This document shows positions 52,301 through 59,335 of a stretch of 64,000 nucleotides of DNA, one piece after another. Origin of the DNA: Aquabacterium sp. CECT 9606. Its GTDB lineage: Bacteria; Pseudomonadota; Gammaproteobacteria; Burkholderiales; Burkholderiaceae_C. A program made the translations under genes and the position numbers. Below the pieces are notes generated by a model. The model did not search any database. It was not told the DNA's origin and was given only the letters and a program-made list of their open reading frames with translations. The stretch's first letter is position 1; each line of letters opens with the position of its first letter. The stretch spans positions 310,001 through 374,000 of the forward strand of contig NZ_CAKKNB010000002.1 of the NCBI RefSeq assembly GCF_918741295.1, in the 5' to 3' direction.

Positions 52301-52417
52301 CGACTGCGCACGGGTGTGATCGCCGAAGTCGGCGCGGGCCGCCCCGCCACCGAAGGCTCCGAGTCCATCCGCATGCCCGCCACCTGTACCCCCAACGCCA
52401 CCTTGGGTTGCCAATGA
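43382..52417 (+). CDS. TpsA exoprotein, filamentous-haemagglutinin-like, 3011 residues
   Basis: Long signal peptide (residues 1-39, basic N-terminus, hydrophobic ALLILAEGATAQ). The TPS secretion domain follows with YGNVTTTQPNANTLNIHQ, ILGQLQANGRVFLINPNGIV and VGSIVATTMSLS; the NPNGI motif is diagnostic. The rest predicts a repetitive right-handed beta-helix rich in Thr, Gly, Ala and Asn. Residues about 545-919 contain tandem 75-residue units and a second block starts near 1094. The C-terminal 150 residues are non-repetitive and end with TCTPNATLGCQ, a CX7C pair like the anchoring disulphide of HMW-type adhesins. Likely an adhesin or biofilm matrix protein; there is no visible toxin domain. 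Long frames on the opposite strand here are shadows of the repeats. Confidence 0.93.
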   Translation: MKRSTLIRTRRLAQRGCFVLRPLPLAAALLILAEGATAQTAALPSTGTVVYGNVTTTQPNANTLNIHQTSDKAYVQYDSFSIGLGNKVVIQQPTSTSAFLGQVTGYDPSFILGQLQANGRVFLINPNGIVFGEHARVDVGSIVATTMSLSLGDFLNNRILLTSNPTDGRGELAGVVRNDGTITAKDGFVVLAGRQVINTGQILAENGRVGLAAASKLLVDVEGDGLLFFEVEGKDANARLAQLGRIEANGGSVEMMADARGQFADTVLNMSGVVQARSLGTRQGRVVIDGGGSGVTSVTGQVDVSGLQAGERGGSVSILGDRVGLFEQASIDASGAAGGGSVKVGGDFQGQGSTRRASQTLVGRDVSIKADATVQGDGGQVVAWADGDTRFLGRISARGGALGGNGGQAEVSGRETLDYRGQTDLRGGAGGAKGTLLLDPRNIEIVAAGPDINGDAGGLDLTTASFSANAGGAGSVSKITAGAVVAQLDLANVHLSADKAITVSSAVDASANTGDFGLQLTAGDQIILKADVITRNGLTLDGTLSSGGINLTGALTPVTLNAGAGKLSLGAAVNGVAQGLTLASTNTAADAIKTTSTVTNVAALSVQGKSTLGGNVTTIGDQTYTGTTTLAGNTQLDAAASKVSLASVDGGGHNLTVLTTSAAANAISTSGTVSNTVVLSVQGKATLGGNVTTTGNQTYTGPVTLAAAVQLDAGAAKVSLTSVDGGTNNLTVVSTNTAADAVKTTGAITNTAALSVQGKVTLGADVTTTGNQTYSGTTTLGANAQLNAGAAKVTLAAVDGGTHNLTITSSNVAADAIKTTGAITNTAVLSVQGQSTLGADVTTTGNQTYSGTTTLGANVQLNAGAGKVTLAAVDGGTHNLTVVSSNVAADAVKTTGAITNMAALNVQGKVTLGGDVTTAGSQTYDSAMTLAAPVNLKGSSLSLTSLASGTHNVGLRADTITLSGAATGTANATFEPLSDTGSISVAGGLSAAPGTLQLSQALLDKFSTYQSIAVGSAANAYTIGFGNFVLPTKTLVRSASGAVSFAKLDGAFALEAQTTGTISLNDLIGGTNALNSVDLNGPVTVNTSLVKTAGNQTYGGAVTLAATTSLEAGPGKISLASVDGGGAHDLTLKSANVSADAIKTTGTIGNLRALSVQGAATLGGNVTTTGDQSYTGMTTLASNVTLDATAAKVSLAGVTGATHDLTVKSSNAAADAIKTTAAVSGVAALNLQGKTTLGANVGTTGAQDYAGAVTLASAVGVSSSAGNVRFQGTVDGAQALTVNAAAGNVRFDGAVGSGTALSSLGVTASSVNLNAGAITTAGGQTYTTPTVTLESDTTFTASSLSATGNVNAGIHDMSVFADAMNVAGTIASTGAGNASIAGRLASTTIGVAGGAGTFQVTSALLNKFSNFGSVTVGRDAGTGNITFGNMTGSTALSRSLRVRNGSGDIVFGQIDTTVDGFFNLDAATATGTVRLNGDVGGISRLNSLTLGGPTRIAASNIFTGGFQRYNGAVTLASDVSMNATTATFGSTVNGSHHLTVNLPSSSFSYYAYFMGAVGGTTPLASLTVNGNTYVENNVTTSGTQYYGASTILLNDATFTGTALTFNGNLAAGTHDLGLLADSFVVNGTVSGTGAAQIAAYTAGRNTVVKATGGIGELVVGDATFTQFSTFSSVTVGRADGTGSVTLGTNGDSFALPANLTLLSGTGDISVLSAISGAHSLTLNTSGVTRINASASGLTSLSTDAGGTTRLGASVTTTGTQTYGDAVILDNSVNLAGTTVVFDGTVNGASAGSLSLSVSGNARFGQAVGGSQTLDVVSVSGTTQFDQGSVSSAGYQDYFGTVTLGAAGNFTSSGAFVRFRGALTGPFALDTNSSIGTVFLGAVNVASVNVGSGLTYLYGDSVTTTGAQSYGGNTRLGTNNTLAGTNIGFAGTVNDDAPGTHSLTINASGTTTLGGAVGGTGALASLSTSGATNLNGGSVRTTGAQSYGGAVTLGANTTVTANTVDFNGTVNGTHALVINDNGTTTFHGNVGNTAALSNLTTTAGGATVLPAQVTTTGAQVYGDPVTLSANTTLSANSVSLANLIGASHALAIATPGLVDFNGTISGLTGLDKTGTGTVRFIGAQGLTTSGAQSYGGNVQVLSGNAVFDGSSLNFAGDITGANNLSLSSDVISVVGAVTGSGAGTFAIAPKSVGTTIGLSGGTGALQVNLNTVSGFTQRVIGRTDGTGTVNVGASTLSANTTVQSGTGAINFGALDGAQALTVNTAGVTSFNGNVTGLTTLSTDAAGSTHFNGSSASATTALSFGDAVVYGGNVSFTAPSITLGGGASGGANLTLATNTLSLGGDLSGSGELTLQPTAAGTTIGLAGGVGALQITQATLNRVTGFTSQTIGRTDGTGAIDANAMTLVRDTKVQSASGNVTFNATVDGARALTVDTTGTTAFNGDVGGTTALASLSTNAGGTTAINASQVRATGALHFGDAVTTTGDTTFSSNTQQFDGGVTGGANLTLVANTLTSGGPISGSGILNILPLSAGTIGLAGAGGGGDLLISQALLDQTSGFTQLVIGASTGAVNIDSGALTLGVDTTLQSGTGQIHFQSTVDGAHALTVNTAGLTRFQGNVGSTMALASVTTDAPGSTQIDASAMRTTGAQTYNDPVATTGVLSLAASTVTLHTAGNLRLGLVNLGLGGDISTDGVLTLEDSLNLGGGTLTLQAGGGPGAGIAFNDSELSGRPGLITGSLVVKEAAAAILQTNGTITTAASSTLDLQAVNRGSIRIDHTTNEIAGNLKAVSGPEGDTNTARFSGSGTLPLSFVRVDSNQIRSAGIEADAVKLTANSLTTNAGTKIRARLPYINAQGIESSVAALTLVLKQPSVINQFGTPATSSWIQVDVGDSLGGYLTVRPKGAGAGSSAVYLGGSEGNVPFYDGTSKASEIQVYYNGRVPSTPQEVGALSAVTAVIEESRRARFDEAVRTENVSSRLRTGVIAEVGAGRPATEGSESIRMPATCTPNATLGCQ
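45014..46138 (+). repeat. Five tandem 225-bp units in the TpsA gene
   Basis: The period is exactly 225 bp (75 codons). The motif GDQTY/GNQTY starts at 45239, 45464, 45689, 45914 and, as GSQTY, at 46139. The first unit (45014-45238) is the most diverged. The units starting at 45689 and 45914 are nearly identical over most of their length, which suggests recent duplication. Three related but older copies begin at 46661, 46889 and 47114. Such arrays often change copy number by recombination or slippage. Confidence 0.9.
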
Positions 52418-52481
52418 TTGTTGAACACGGCAGCGCGCCAATGGCATACAGTTTGAAGTCCGATCACCTCCGAGCCCGACC

Positions 52482-53849
52482 GTGAAATCAACCGTGAACC
52501 GCCGCCAAGTCATCACCCTACCGCTGGCCCTGGGCTTGCCCGCGGTGACCCTGGCGCAGGGCTATGGCGGCACCAGCCCCGCAGCGGCTTCGGCCCAGGC
52601 GCCCAAGCGTTTTGCGCTGCTGGTGGGCAACCGCGCCTATCCCTCGCCGTTCGACCTGCCCCCCGTGCACAAGAACCTGCGCGACGTGCAGGGCGTGCTT
52701 GAAAAACGCGGCTTCGAAGTCACCGTGGTGACCGACAAGGACGTGAAGGTGTTGCGCGATGCCATGCAGGCTTTTGCCAAACGCGTGCAGGGCGCGCCCG
52801 CCGATGCCACCGTGCTGTTCTACTTCACGGGCCACGGGATGCAGGTGGATGCCGAGAACCTGCTGCTGGGCGCGGGCACCAACCCCAGCGGCAAGGAAGA
52901 CGCTTTGCTGGGCAATGGCTTGATGCTCAAGCGCGACCTGGTCGATGCCCTGCCGCACCGCCCCAAGGGACTGAGCATGGTGGTGATCGATGCCTGCCGC
53001 ACCTCGCTGCGCGCCGAAGGCGGGCTCAACCAGGTCGAGGCGCCGCTGGGCTGCTTGATCGCTTTTGCCACCGGCGCCGGCAAACCCGCCATTGCCCCGG
53101 CAGTTGAAACGCAGAACACTTTCTACACGGCCTCCTTGGTCAAGGTGATGCAGTCGGCGTCTGACGACACCACGTTCTCCGACCTGTTCCGCCTGGTCAA
53201 GCTGGACGTGCAGCAGACCATGCTGAACCACCCCATCCAGGCCATCCGCAACGTGGCGCAGTTTCCCTTCATCGCCGAGAACACGCAGATCCGCACGCGC
53301 CTGGCCCTCAAGCCGGCCACGCCCAGCGGCGAGGTCGCGTTCGAGAACGTCGACGAAAAAACCCTGTGGAAGCAGGTGGAAGACAGCTACTGGCCGGGCG
53401 ACGTGGTCAAGCGTGCTGATGAATACCTCAAGCGCTTTCCCGGCGGCAAACTGGCGGGTTCGGCCCAGGTGGCGCGCGAAGGCGCGACCGACGCGGCCAA
53501 GGCCATGCAACGCAACGATGTGCGCCTGTTCAAAAGCGCCTTCAGCCCCAAACCCGAGAGCCCCGACAGCCTGTTGCGCGAGTTGCGCAAGGCCGCCTGG
53601 GGCGACAAGGACGCGGCCGCGCGGATCGCGCGGATGTACCGTCAGGGCCAGGATGGCGTGAGCACCGACACCAATCGTTTTGAAGGTTGGATGCAGTTCG
53701 CCTCGGCCTTGGGCAACGGGATCGCCAGCTACGAGCTGGCCTTGTACTACCGGGGGCAGGACCAGCCTTTGCTGGCCGCGCAGTTCGAGTCACGGGCGCG
53801 TGAGCTGGGCTACACGCCGCCGCCCACGCTGGACCACTACCGCAAGTAA
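52482..53849 (+). CDS. Exported caspase-fold (C14) peptidase with Sel1-like tail
   Basis: 455 residues from a GTG at 52482, 64 bp after the TpsA stop. The N-terminus (NRRQVITLPLALGLPAVTLAQ) looks like a Tat or Sec signal, so it is probably exported. The caspase-like domain has FALLVGNRAYPS, LPPVHKNLRDVQGVLEKRGF, the catalytic His in FYFTGHGMQ and the catalytic Cys in MVVIDACRTS. The C-terminal 150 residues are helical with Sel1/TPR-like segments (AAARIARMYRQGQDG; ASALGNGIASYELALYYRG). Its place right behind the TpsBA pair suggests a role in processing or controlling the exoprotein; this is inference. Confidence 0.88.
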   Translation: MKSTVNRRQVITLPLALGLPAVTLAQGYGGTSPAAASAQAPKRFALLVGNRAYPSPFDLPPVHKNLRDVQGVLEKRGFEVTVVTDKDVKVLRDAMQAFAKRVQGAPADATVLFYFTGHGMQVDAENLLLGAGTNPSGKEDALLGNGLMLKRDLVDALPHRPKGLSMVVIDACRTSLRAEGGLNQVEAPLGCLIAFATGAGKPAIAPAVETQNTFYTASLVKVMQSASDDTTFSDLFRLVKLDVQQTMLNHPIQAIRNVAQFPFIAENTQIRTRLALKPATPSGEVAFENVDEKTLWKQVEDSYWPGDVVKRADEYLKRFPGGKLAGSAQVAREGATDAAKAMQRNDVRLFKSAFSPKPESPDSLLRELRKAAWGDKDAAARIARMYRQGQDGVSTDTNRFEGWMQFASALGNGIASYELALYYRGQDQPLLAAQFESRARELGYTPPPTLDHYRK

Positions 53850-53873
53850 GCAAGCGCCCTCAAGCCGGGGCGC

Positions 53874-55727
53874 TCACTGCACCTCGTCGGACGAGAACTT
53901 GGCCGCGCCGTACTCGTCATCGCAGCCTGGGCCGCCCTGGCACTGAACCATGCCCGCGAAAGCCGAGCCCGGGCCGGTGTACTGCTTGGCGATCTCCAGG
54001 GCCGCGTCGGGCTTGGGGTACATGCCAAAGCCGCCATCGTTCTTCAAACCCGCCGCGTCGAAGTTGCGCGGCTGGCTGGAGACGATCACCAGGAAGTGGT
54101 CGGTGCCCGCCGGGCCCGCCACGTCCATGGGCCAGGTGGCCTGCGGCAGGTTCAAGGTCTGGCCGGCCTTGATGCGGTTGTTGCGCGCCATCTTGTTGGG
54201 AAAGAGCTGAATGAACTCGCCCTCGGTGCTTTGCAGCAGCACATAGACGTGCCCCTCGCGCGCCGACTTGACGGTGAAGGCCAGCCGGTCCCGGCCAATG
54301 CGGAACTGCGGCTTGGCGGGGGCGGCCTCCACGGTGAAGCCGGGTGTTTGCGCGGCCAGGATGCGGTCGAACTCGCGCAGGGCACTGAACGGGCCTTCGA
54401 CCACGGCCGGGGTGGTTGCGGCCACGGGCGGAGCAACTGGCGCTGGCGCCACGGCCGGCGGTGGTGCAGCCACCGGGGCCGTCGAGGCTGGGGTGGTCTC
54501 GGCCGCCACCTGAGGCGCCGGCGCTGGCGGTGCCGATGAGGGTGTCAACAGCCAGAAGGCCGCACCACCCAGGCCAGCCAAGACCAGGGCGCCAGCGCCG
54601 ATCATCAGGCCCGTGCGCGAGGGCGCCGGTGCCGTGCCGGGCGATGGGGCCTTGGCGTTGGTGGGCGCTGGCGTGGCTGCGCTGGCGCGCGCGGCCGTGG
54701 TCGCAGCGCCCTGCGGTGCCAGCTTCACCGGCTGCGTCACCATGGGGTTGAAATCCACGCCGCCCAGGCCCAGGTTGGCGCGCAACTCGGCCACGCTTTG
54801 CGTGCGGTCTTCCGGCTTGACGACCAGGGCCTGGTCGATGGCGTTGAGGAAACGCTCGCTGTACTTGCCCGCCACCTGCTGCGCCAACGGCACATAGTTG
54901 TCGCTCATCAAGCGGCCCACGGCCGGGGGCGGTGTCTTGCCCAGGATGGCGTAGTGGATGGACGCGGCCAAGGCGTAGATGTCGGTCCAGCCGCCTTGCT
55001 TCATGCCGGGCACTTCGGCGTATTGCTCCACCGGCGCGTAGCCAGGTTTCAGGATCACCGTCAGCGCCTGCGTCATGTCGCCGATCACGCGGCGGGCGGC
55101 GCCAAAGTCCAGCAGCAGCGGGCGGCCACTGCCTTTCAGCAGGATGACGTTGTCGGGCGCGATGTCCCGGTGAAAGCACTGCTCGGCGTGGATCACCTCC
55201 AGCGCCTCGGTCAAGGGGGCCAGCATGCCCATCAGCCAGGCCTCGTCGGGCGGGCCGTTCATGTCCTTGAGGGCCTGCTTGAGCGTCTGGCCTTCGTAGA
55301 AGGGCATGATCATGTAGGCCGTGCCATTGGCTTCCCAGAAGCGGTACACCTTCACCAGCGAGGCGTGGTCGAACTGGGCCAGCAGCTTGGCCTCGTTCAC
55401 GAAGCTCTTCAGGCCCGCTTCAAAGGTGTCGCGGTGGCGTTCGGACTTGACGGACACCTGCGTGCCGCCACTGCGCGCGGCCAGGGCCGAGGGCATGTAC
55501 TCCTTGAGTGCCACGCGGCGTTCCAGCGAGTGGTCCCAGGCCATGTAGACGATGCCGAAGCCACCCTCGCCCAGCATGCTCGTGATCTCGAACTCGCCCA
55601 GGTAGGTGCCGACCGGCAGCGCATTGCCGTGGTCGTCCTGGGCTGGCGTGGGCGCGGCGGCGGGCATTGGCTGCGTGCGGTTGACCGGCTTGATGACAGT
55701 GCGGTCGTCGTCGGGGTGATCGCTCAT
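53874..55727 (-). CDS. Membrane Ser/Thr protein kinase with C-terminal DUF4384-like domain
   Basis: 617 residues from the ATG at 55727 (MSDHPDDDRTVIKP); further upstream codons are out-of-family. The kinase domain covers about residues 45-310: glycine loop LGEGGFGIVYMAW, Lys in VALKEYMP, catalytic loop HRDIAPDNVILL (the usual Lys after HRD-I is Ala), DFG in LLLDFGAARR, then GYAPVEQYAEVPG. A Pro/Ala linker surrounds one membrane helix (LMIGAGALVLAGLGGAAFWLL, residues about 375-395). The outer C-terminal part (RLAFTVKSAREGHVYVLLQS, FIQLFPNKMARNNRI) resembles DUF4384. It is convergent with the caspase gene (24 bp) and next to tagF, resembling PpkA-type signalling. Confidence 0.88.
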   Translation of the reverse strand: MSDHPDDDRTVIKPVNRTQPMPAAAPTPAQDDHGNALPVGTYLGEFEITSMLGEGGFGIVYMAWDHSLERRVALKEYMPSALAARSGGTQVSVKSERHRDTFEAGLKSFVNEAKLLAQFDHASLVKVYRFWEANGTAYMIMPFYEGQTLKQALKDMNGPPDEAWLMGMLAPLTEALEVIHAEQCFHRDIAPDNVILLKGSGRPLLLDFGAARRVIGDMTQALTVILKPGYAPVEQYAEVPGMKQGGWTDIYALAASIHYAILGKTPPPAVGRLMSDNYVPLAQQVAGKYSERFLNAIDQALVVKPEDRTQSVAELRANLGLGGVDFNPMVTQPVKLAPQGAATTAARASAATPAPTNAKAPSPGTAPAPSRTGLMIGAGALVLAGLGGAAFWLLTPSSAPPAPAPQVAAETTPASTAPVAAPPPAVAPAPVAPPVAATTPAVVEGPFSALREFDRILAAQTPGFTVEAAPAKPQFRIGRDRLAFTVKSAREGHVYVLLQSTEGEFIQLFPNKMARNNRIKAGQTLNLPQATWPMDVAGPAGTDHFLVIVSSQPRNFDAAGLKNDGGFGMYPKPDAALEIAKQYTGPGSAFAGMVQCQGGPGCDDEYGAAKFSSDEVQ

Positions 55728-55768
55728 GCGCTGCTGAAGACCTCTGGCTGGTGATGCGTGCGGTGATT

Positions 55769-56485
55769 CTAGGCGGCGGCGCTGCCCAGCAGGGCGGCAA
55801 ATCCGTCGCCCCGTGGCAAACCACGCGAAACCAGGCTGCGCGGTGCACCCTCTGCCGATTCGGCCCACCAGAAGGCCAGGCCCTGCGCGGCGGTTTGCCA
55901 TTGCGTGGCGGCGCTGAGCTCCAGCAAGATGCTCAGGTGGTGGCGGCTGGGCAGGGGCAAGGTGGCGTGCGGCTGCCGGCCTTGGATCACCTCGCCCAGG
56001 GCGCTCAGTGCCGCGCAAGGCGCGCTGTGCGGCGTGTTCATGGGCAGGCGCTCCAGCTCTGCTTCGAGCTGGTCCACGCTCCAGTCCTCATGCAGGGCGT
56101 CGGCGGCGGTGTCGTCAAGCTGGTGCAGCCAGGCCTGCAGGTCATCGACCTGGGCCATGGACTGCGGCACGGTGCCCAAGGGCGCGGCCAGCGTCAGCGG
56201 AAAGTAGCGCCCCACGCGGTCGACCGAAGGCATCAGCACACCGGCCATGGCGGTGTCCAGGCCGATCACGCCAGGCATCAGCACGAAGCGCCAGACCGGG
56301 CTGGCCAGGTAGTGCGCCAGCCAGGCGTCTTCCGCCTGGGCGCGCAGCCCGGCGATGCCTTCGGCCAGCCAGGCGTCCCAGGGGGTGATGAAGCCGGGTT
56401 CGAGCCGGCGAGAGGCGAAGTCGCCCAGGGTGGGCAGCTTGCCGTACCAGCCGGGGATGGGGTGCGGTGCGGTCATGGCTGGCAT
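55769..56485 (-). CDS. tagF: TagF-type type VI secretion-associated protein
   Basis: 238 residues from the ATG at 56485 (an ATG at 56476 is an alternative; neither has a strong ribosome binding site). The N-terminus GWYGKLPTLGDFASRRL, with FITPWDAWLAEG and the phrase FVLMPGVIG, is diagnostic of TagF (DUF2094), a cytoplasmic repressor of type VI secretion that works with the PpkA kinase/PppA phosphatase pathway. No Tss structural gene, PppA or Fha protein lies in the window. The kinase gene follows 41 bp downstream in the same direction. Confidence 0.88.
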   Translation of the reverse strand: MPAMTAPHPIPGWYGKLPTLGDFASRRLEPGFITPWDAWLAEGIAGLRAQAEDAWLAHYLASPVWRFVLMPGVIGLDTAMAGVLMPSVDRVGRYFPLTLAAPLGTVPQSMAQVDDLQAWLHQLDDTAADALHEDWSVDQLEAELERLPMNTPHSAPCAALSALGEVIQGRQPHATLPLPSRHHLSILLELSAATQWQTAAQGLAFWWAESAEGAPRSLVSRGLPRGDGFAALLGSAAA

Positions 56486-56546
56486 GATGACCGAAAAAGG
56501 GGCGATGGCCCATTCAGCCCATTCATCCAGGACGGATACCAGCACC

Positions 56547-57119
56547 ATGATCAGAACCGCCACGGCCGCGGACGAATCCGCCGTCATCAGTGCCCTCGTG
56601 CTCGCTTTCAGCACCGACCCCGCCGTGCGCTGGACCTGGCCCGATCCGCAGCAATACCTGCGCAATTTCCCGCCCTTCGTCAAGGCGTTTGGCGGGCGGG
56701 CGTTTGCCCTGGGCAGTGCCTACGTGGCGCCCGACTTCGCGGGGGCGGCGCTGTGGCTGCCGCCCGGCGCCGAGATGGACGACGAGGGCGTGACCGATAT
56801 CGTGGAAAGCACCGTGTCCACGCAGGCCGAGAACGATGTCTTCCCGCTGCTGGAACAGATGGGGCTGCATCACCCCAAGGAGCCGCATTGGTACCTGCCC
56901 TTGATTGGGGTGGACCCGGCCTGGCAGAACCAGGGCCATGGTGCGGCCCTGATGAAGCACGCGCTGACCGCGTGCGACCGCGACGGCCAACTGGCCTACC
57001 TGGAATCGACCAACCCACGCAATGTGCCGCTGTACGAGCGGCACGGCTTCGAGGTGCTGGCGCGGTTGCAGGTGGGCAGTTCGCCGCCCATCTTCCCGAT
57101 GCTGCGCCGGCCTCGCTGA
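56547..57119 (+). CDS. GNAT family N-acetyltransferase
   Basis: 190 residues from the ATG at 56547. The GNAT core is visible: MIRTATAADESAVISALVLAF, the acceptor region, then YLPLIGVDPAWQNQGHGAALMKHAL with the CoA-binding QNQGHGAAL loop, and LESTNPRNVPLYERHGFEVL as the final strand-helix. Substrate unknown. It is divergent from tagF (61 bp between starts) and convergent with opgH. Confidence 0.9.
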   Translation: MIRTATAADESAVISALVLAFSTDPAVRWTWPDPQQYLRNFPPFVKAFGGRAFALGSAYVAPDFAGAALWLPPGAEMDDEGVTDIVESTVSTQAENDVFPLLEQMGLHHPKEPHWYLPLIGVDPAWQNQGHGAALMKHALTACDRDGQLAYLESTNPRNVPLYERHGFEVLARLQVGSSPPIFPMLRRPR

Positions 57120-57139
57120 GCCCGGCTCACCAACAACGA

Positions 57140-59335
57140 TCAGGCGTGTGAGGTGGCGTGGCGCTCGTGGTGGCTGGGGAACAGCACCGCCGCCCGCAGT
57201 TGCTGCAAGGTGCCCGGCTCGCTCAGGAAGCGCATGACCTCGGCGGGCGTGGGTTTGGCGCCCTGGGTGGCCAGTTGCTCAATGCGCGCACGGCGTGCGT
57301 GGCCACGCAGGCCTTGCGAGGTGCGGCGCGAACCCATGGCCCCGCTCACCACCGCGCACAGGCGGGGATTGTCCAGCACCTCGTTCCAGCCCAAGGGCTG
57401 GGCGGGTTGCGCTGCGTAGTTCCAGGCGCGGCGCAGCACCGAGGGCGTCCACGATTCTTCGGGCACCAGCAGCAGTTCAGACTGGCGAACCTTCTCGCCC
57501 AAAGCCGTGCGGCTGGTCATCACCGTGAAGGGAATGGCCAGCAGCAGTGGCACGCCCACGGGCAGCAGCCACAGCAGGGCGGGCGGGTGCACCAGGGCCA
57601 GCACGGCGGCGATCGCCAGCACGCTCAAGCCGGGCTTGGCAAAGCTTTGCCGGGCTTCCTTCCAGCTCACATCGGTGGCCTCGCGCGGGGGCGACTTCCA
57701 CTCCAGCTTCAAGCCGGTGAGCGCGGCCACGACGAAGATCGAATGCGCCACCATGCGCAGCGGTGCCTGCATGGCCGACAGGCCGAACTCGATGAAGGCG
57801 CTCTTGACCAGCTTGGGCGTGCCGCCATAAAAGCGTTGCTCGTCTTTCATGACCACGGCCATCACGCCCAGCAGGCGCGGCAGCACCAGCATCGCGATGG
57901 TGCCGGCCCAGAGACCCATCACGCCCACCGTCAAGTCACCTTCGGGGGTGAAAAACACATTGCCACCGACCAGCCACAGCATTGCGCCCAAGGCCACGTA
58001 GACCAGCCACAACGGGGCCGACAGGTAAGCCATGGCGCCGGTGACCAGCATGCCGCGGTGCACGGCGTGCAGGCCGGGTTCGGTGATCAGGCGGGCATTC
58101 TGCAGATTGCCCTGGCACCAGCGACGGTCGCGTTGCAACTCGGCCAGGATGTGGGGCGGTTGTTGCTCATAGCTGCCGATCAGGTCGGGCACCAGCCACA
58201 CGTGGTAACCCGCTCGGCGCATCAATGCGGCCTCCACAAAGTCGTGCGACATGATCTCGCCGCTCAGGCCGCCAGTGCCTTCCAGAGGCGCCAGCGCGCA
58301 GTGCTTCATGAAAGGCTCGACGCGGATGATGGCGTTGTGGCCCCAGTAATGGGCCTCGCCCAGTTGCCAGTACTGCATGCCGGCAGTGAACAGGCGCCCC
58401 GTCACGCGGGACGAGAACTGCTGGCCACGCGCATGCACGGTGTTCAAGCCCACGCCTTGCGGTGCAGTCTGCAGGATGCCGGCGGTGGGGTGGGTCTCCA
58501 TCAGACGCACCAGGGTGACCAGGCAATCGCCGCTCATCACGCTGTCGGCGTCCAACACCACCATGTAGCGGTAGTTGCGGCCCCAGCGGCGGCAGAAGTC
58601 GGCCACGTTGCCGGCCTTGCGCTTGGTGCGGCGTTGGCGCCAGCGGTAGAAGATGCGGTCGCTGTTCAAGGTGCTTTTCAGCTCGGACCAGGCGGCCAGC
58701 TCGGCGGCGCGCACGGCGGGGTCGCTGCTGTCCGACAGGATGAAGACGTCGAACAGGCGGTCGGCGCCCGTGGTGGCCAGCGATTCGCAGGTGGCGCGCA
58801 AGCCGGCGAACACCGTGCTCACGTCTTCATTGCAGATGGGCATGATGACGGCGGTGCGCGCACTGGCGCTCAGCGGCCGGTTGCTGGCGGTGTTCTTGGA
58901 CAGCGCGTGCTTGTCGCCCTTGACCAGCACCCAGAAACCCATCACGGCGGTGATGCAGCCGGCCGACACCCAGGCGAACAACAGCGCGAACAGACCAATC
59001 TGCATCCACTGCAGCAAGGGGTGTTCGTAGGTGGGTTGCGACCAGGCCAGCACGGTGGTGGCCAGCACCGTGCTCAAAGCGATCAGAGCCAGCAGCACAC
59101 GGCGGCGTGCACGCGCGGCCTGTTCCCAGGCGGCCACGGCAATGCCGGTATTGGCGCCCGTCTCAAACGAATGGCCACGGCCCTGGATGGCATCGACCAG
59201 GCCGCGTGCGAAGCCGCGCCAGGGCCGGGCCAACATCGCGCCACGGGCATGAGGCGGCATGCTGGGTCCGAAGGCGCTCACGCCCTTGGTGGGCCGCGAG
59301 GTGCTGCTCATTGGGGAGGAATGACGTTGGTCCAT
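57140..59335 (-). CDS. opgH: Glucans biosynthesis glucosyltransferase OpgH
   Basis: 731 residues. Inner-membrane GT2 enzyme that makes the beta-1,2-linked backbone of osmoregulated periplasmic glucans from UDP-glucose. Helices near residues 80-100 and 110-135 precede the cytoplasmic catalytic domain with VIMPICNED, YMVVLDADSVMSG, the acidic EIMSHDFVEAAL and the QRDRRWCQGN motif. Several helices follow, with a C-terminal cytoplasmic tail. Two starts are possible: 59335 (28-bp overlap with opgG) and 59311 (ATGA overlap, MSSTSRPTKG); neither has a good ribosome binding site, which fits translational coupling to opgG. Confidence 0.95.
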   Translation of the reverse strand: MDQRHSSPMSSTSRPTKGVSAFGPSMPPHARGAMLARPWRGFARGLVDAIQGRGHSFETGANTGIAVAAWEQAARARRRVLLALIALSTVLATTVLAWSQPTYEHPLLQWMQIGLFALLFAWVSAGCITAVMGFWVLVKGDKHALSKNTASNRPLSASARTAVIMPICNEDVSTVFAGLRATCESLATTGADRLFDVFILSDSSDPAVRAAELAAWSELKSTLNSDRIFYRWRQRRTKRKAGNVADFCRRWGRNYRYMVVLDADSVMSGDCLVTLVRLMETHPTAGILQTAPQGVGLNTVHARGQQFSSRVTGRLFTAGMQYWQLGEAHYWGHNAIIRVEPFMKHCALAPLEGTGGLSGEIMSHDFVEAALMRRAGYHVWLVPDLIGSYEQQPPHILAELQRDRRWCQGNLQNARLITEPGLHAVHRGMLVTGAMAYLSAPLWLVYVALGAMLWLVGGNVFFTPEGDLTVGVMGLWAGTIAMLVLPRLLGVMAVVMKDEQRFYGGTPKLVKSAFIEFGLSAMQAPLRMVAHSIFVVAALTGLKLEWKSPPREATDVSWKEARQSFAKPGLSVLAIAAVLALVHPPALLWLLPVGVPLLLAIPFTVMTSRTALGEKVRQSELLLVPEESWTPSVLRRAWNYAAQPAQPLGWNEVLDNPRLCAVVSGAMGSRRTSQGLRGHARRARIEQLATQGAKPTPAEVMRFLSEPGTLQQLRAAVLFPSHHERHATSHA

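Noticed and set aside
55728..56018. N-terminal extension of the Ser/Thr kinase by about 97 residues
   Set aside because: It is Pro/Arg-rich shadow sequence of the tagF gene and has no family support; the ATG at 55727 fits the kinase start.
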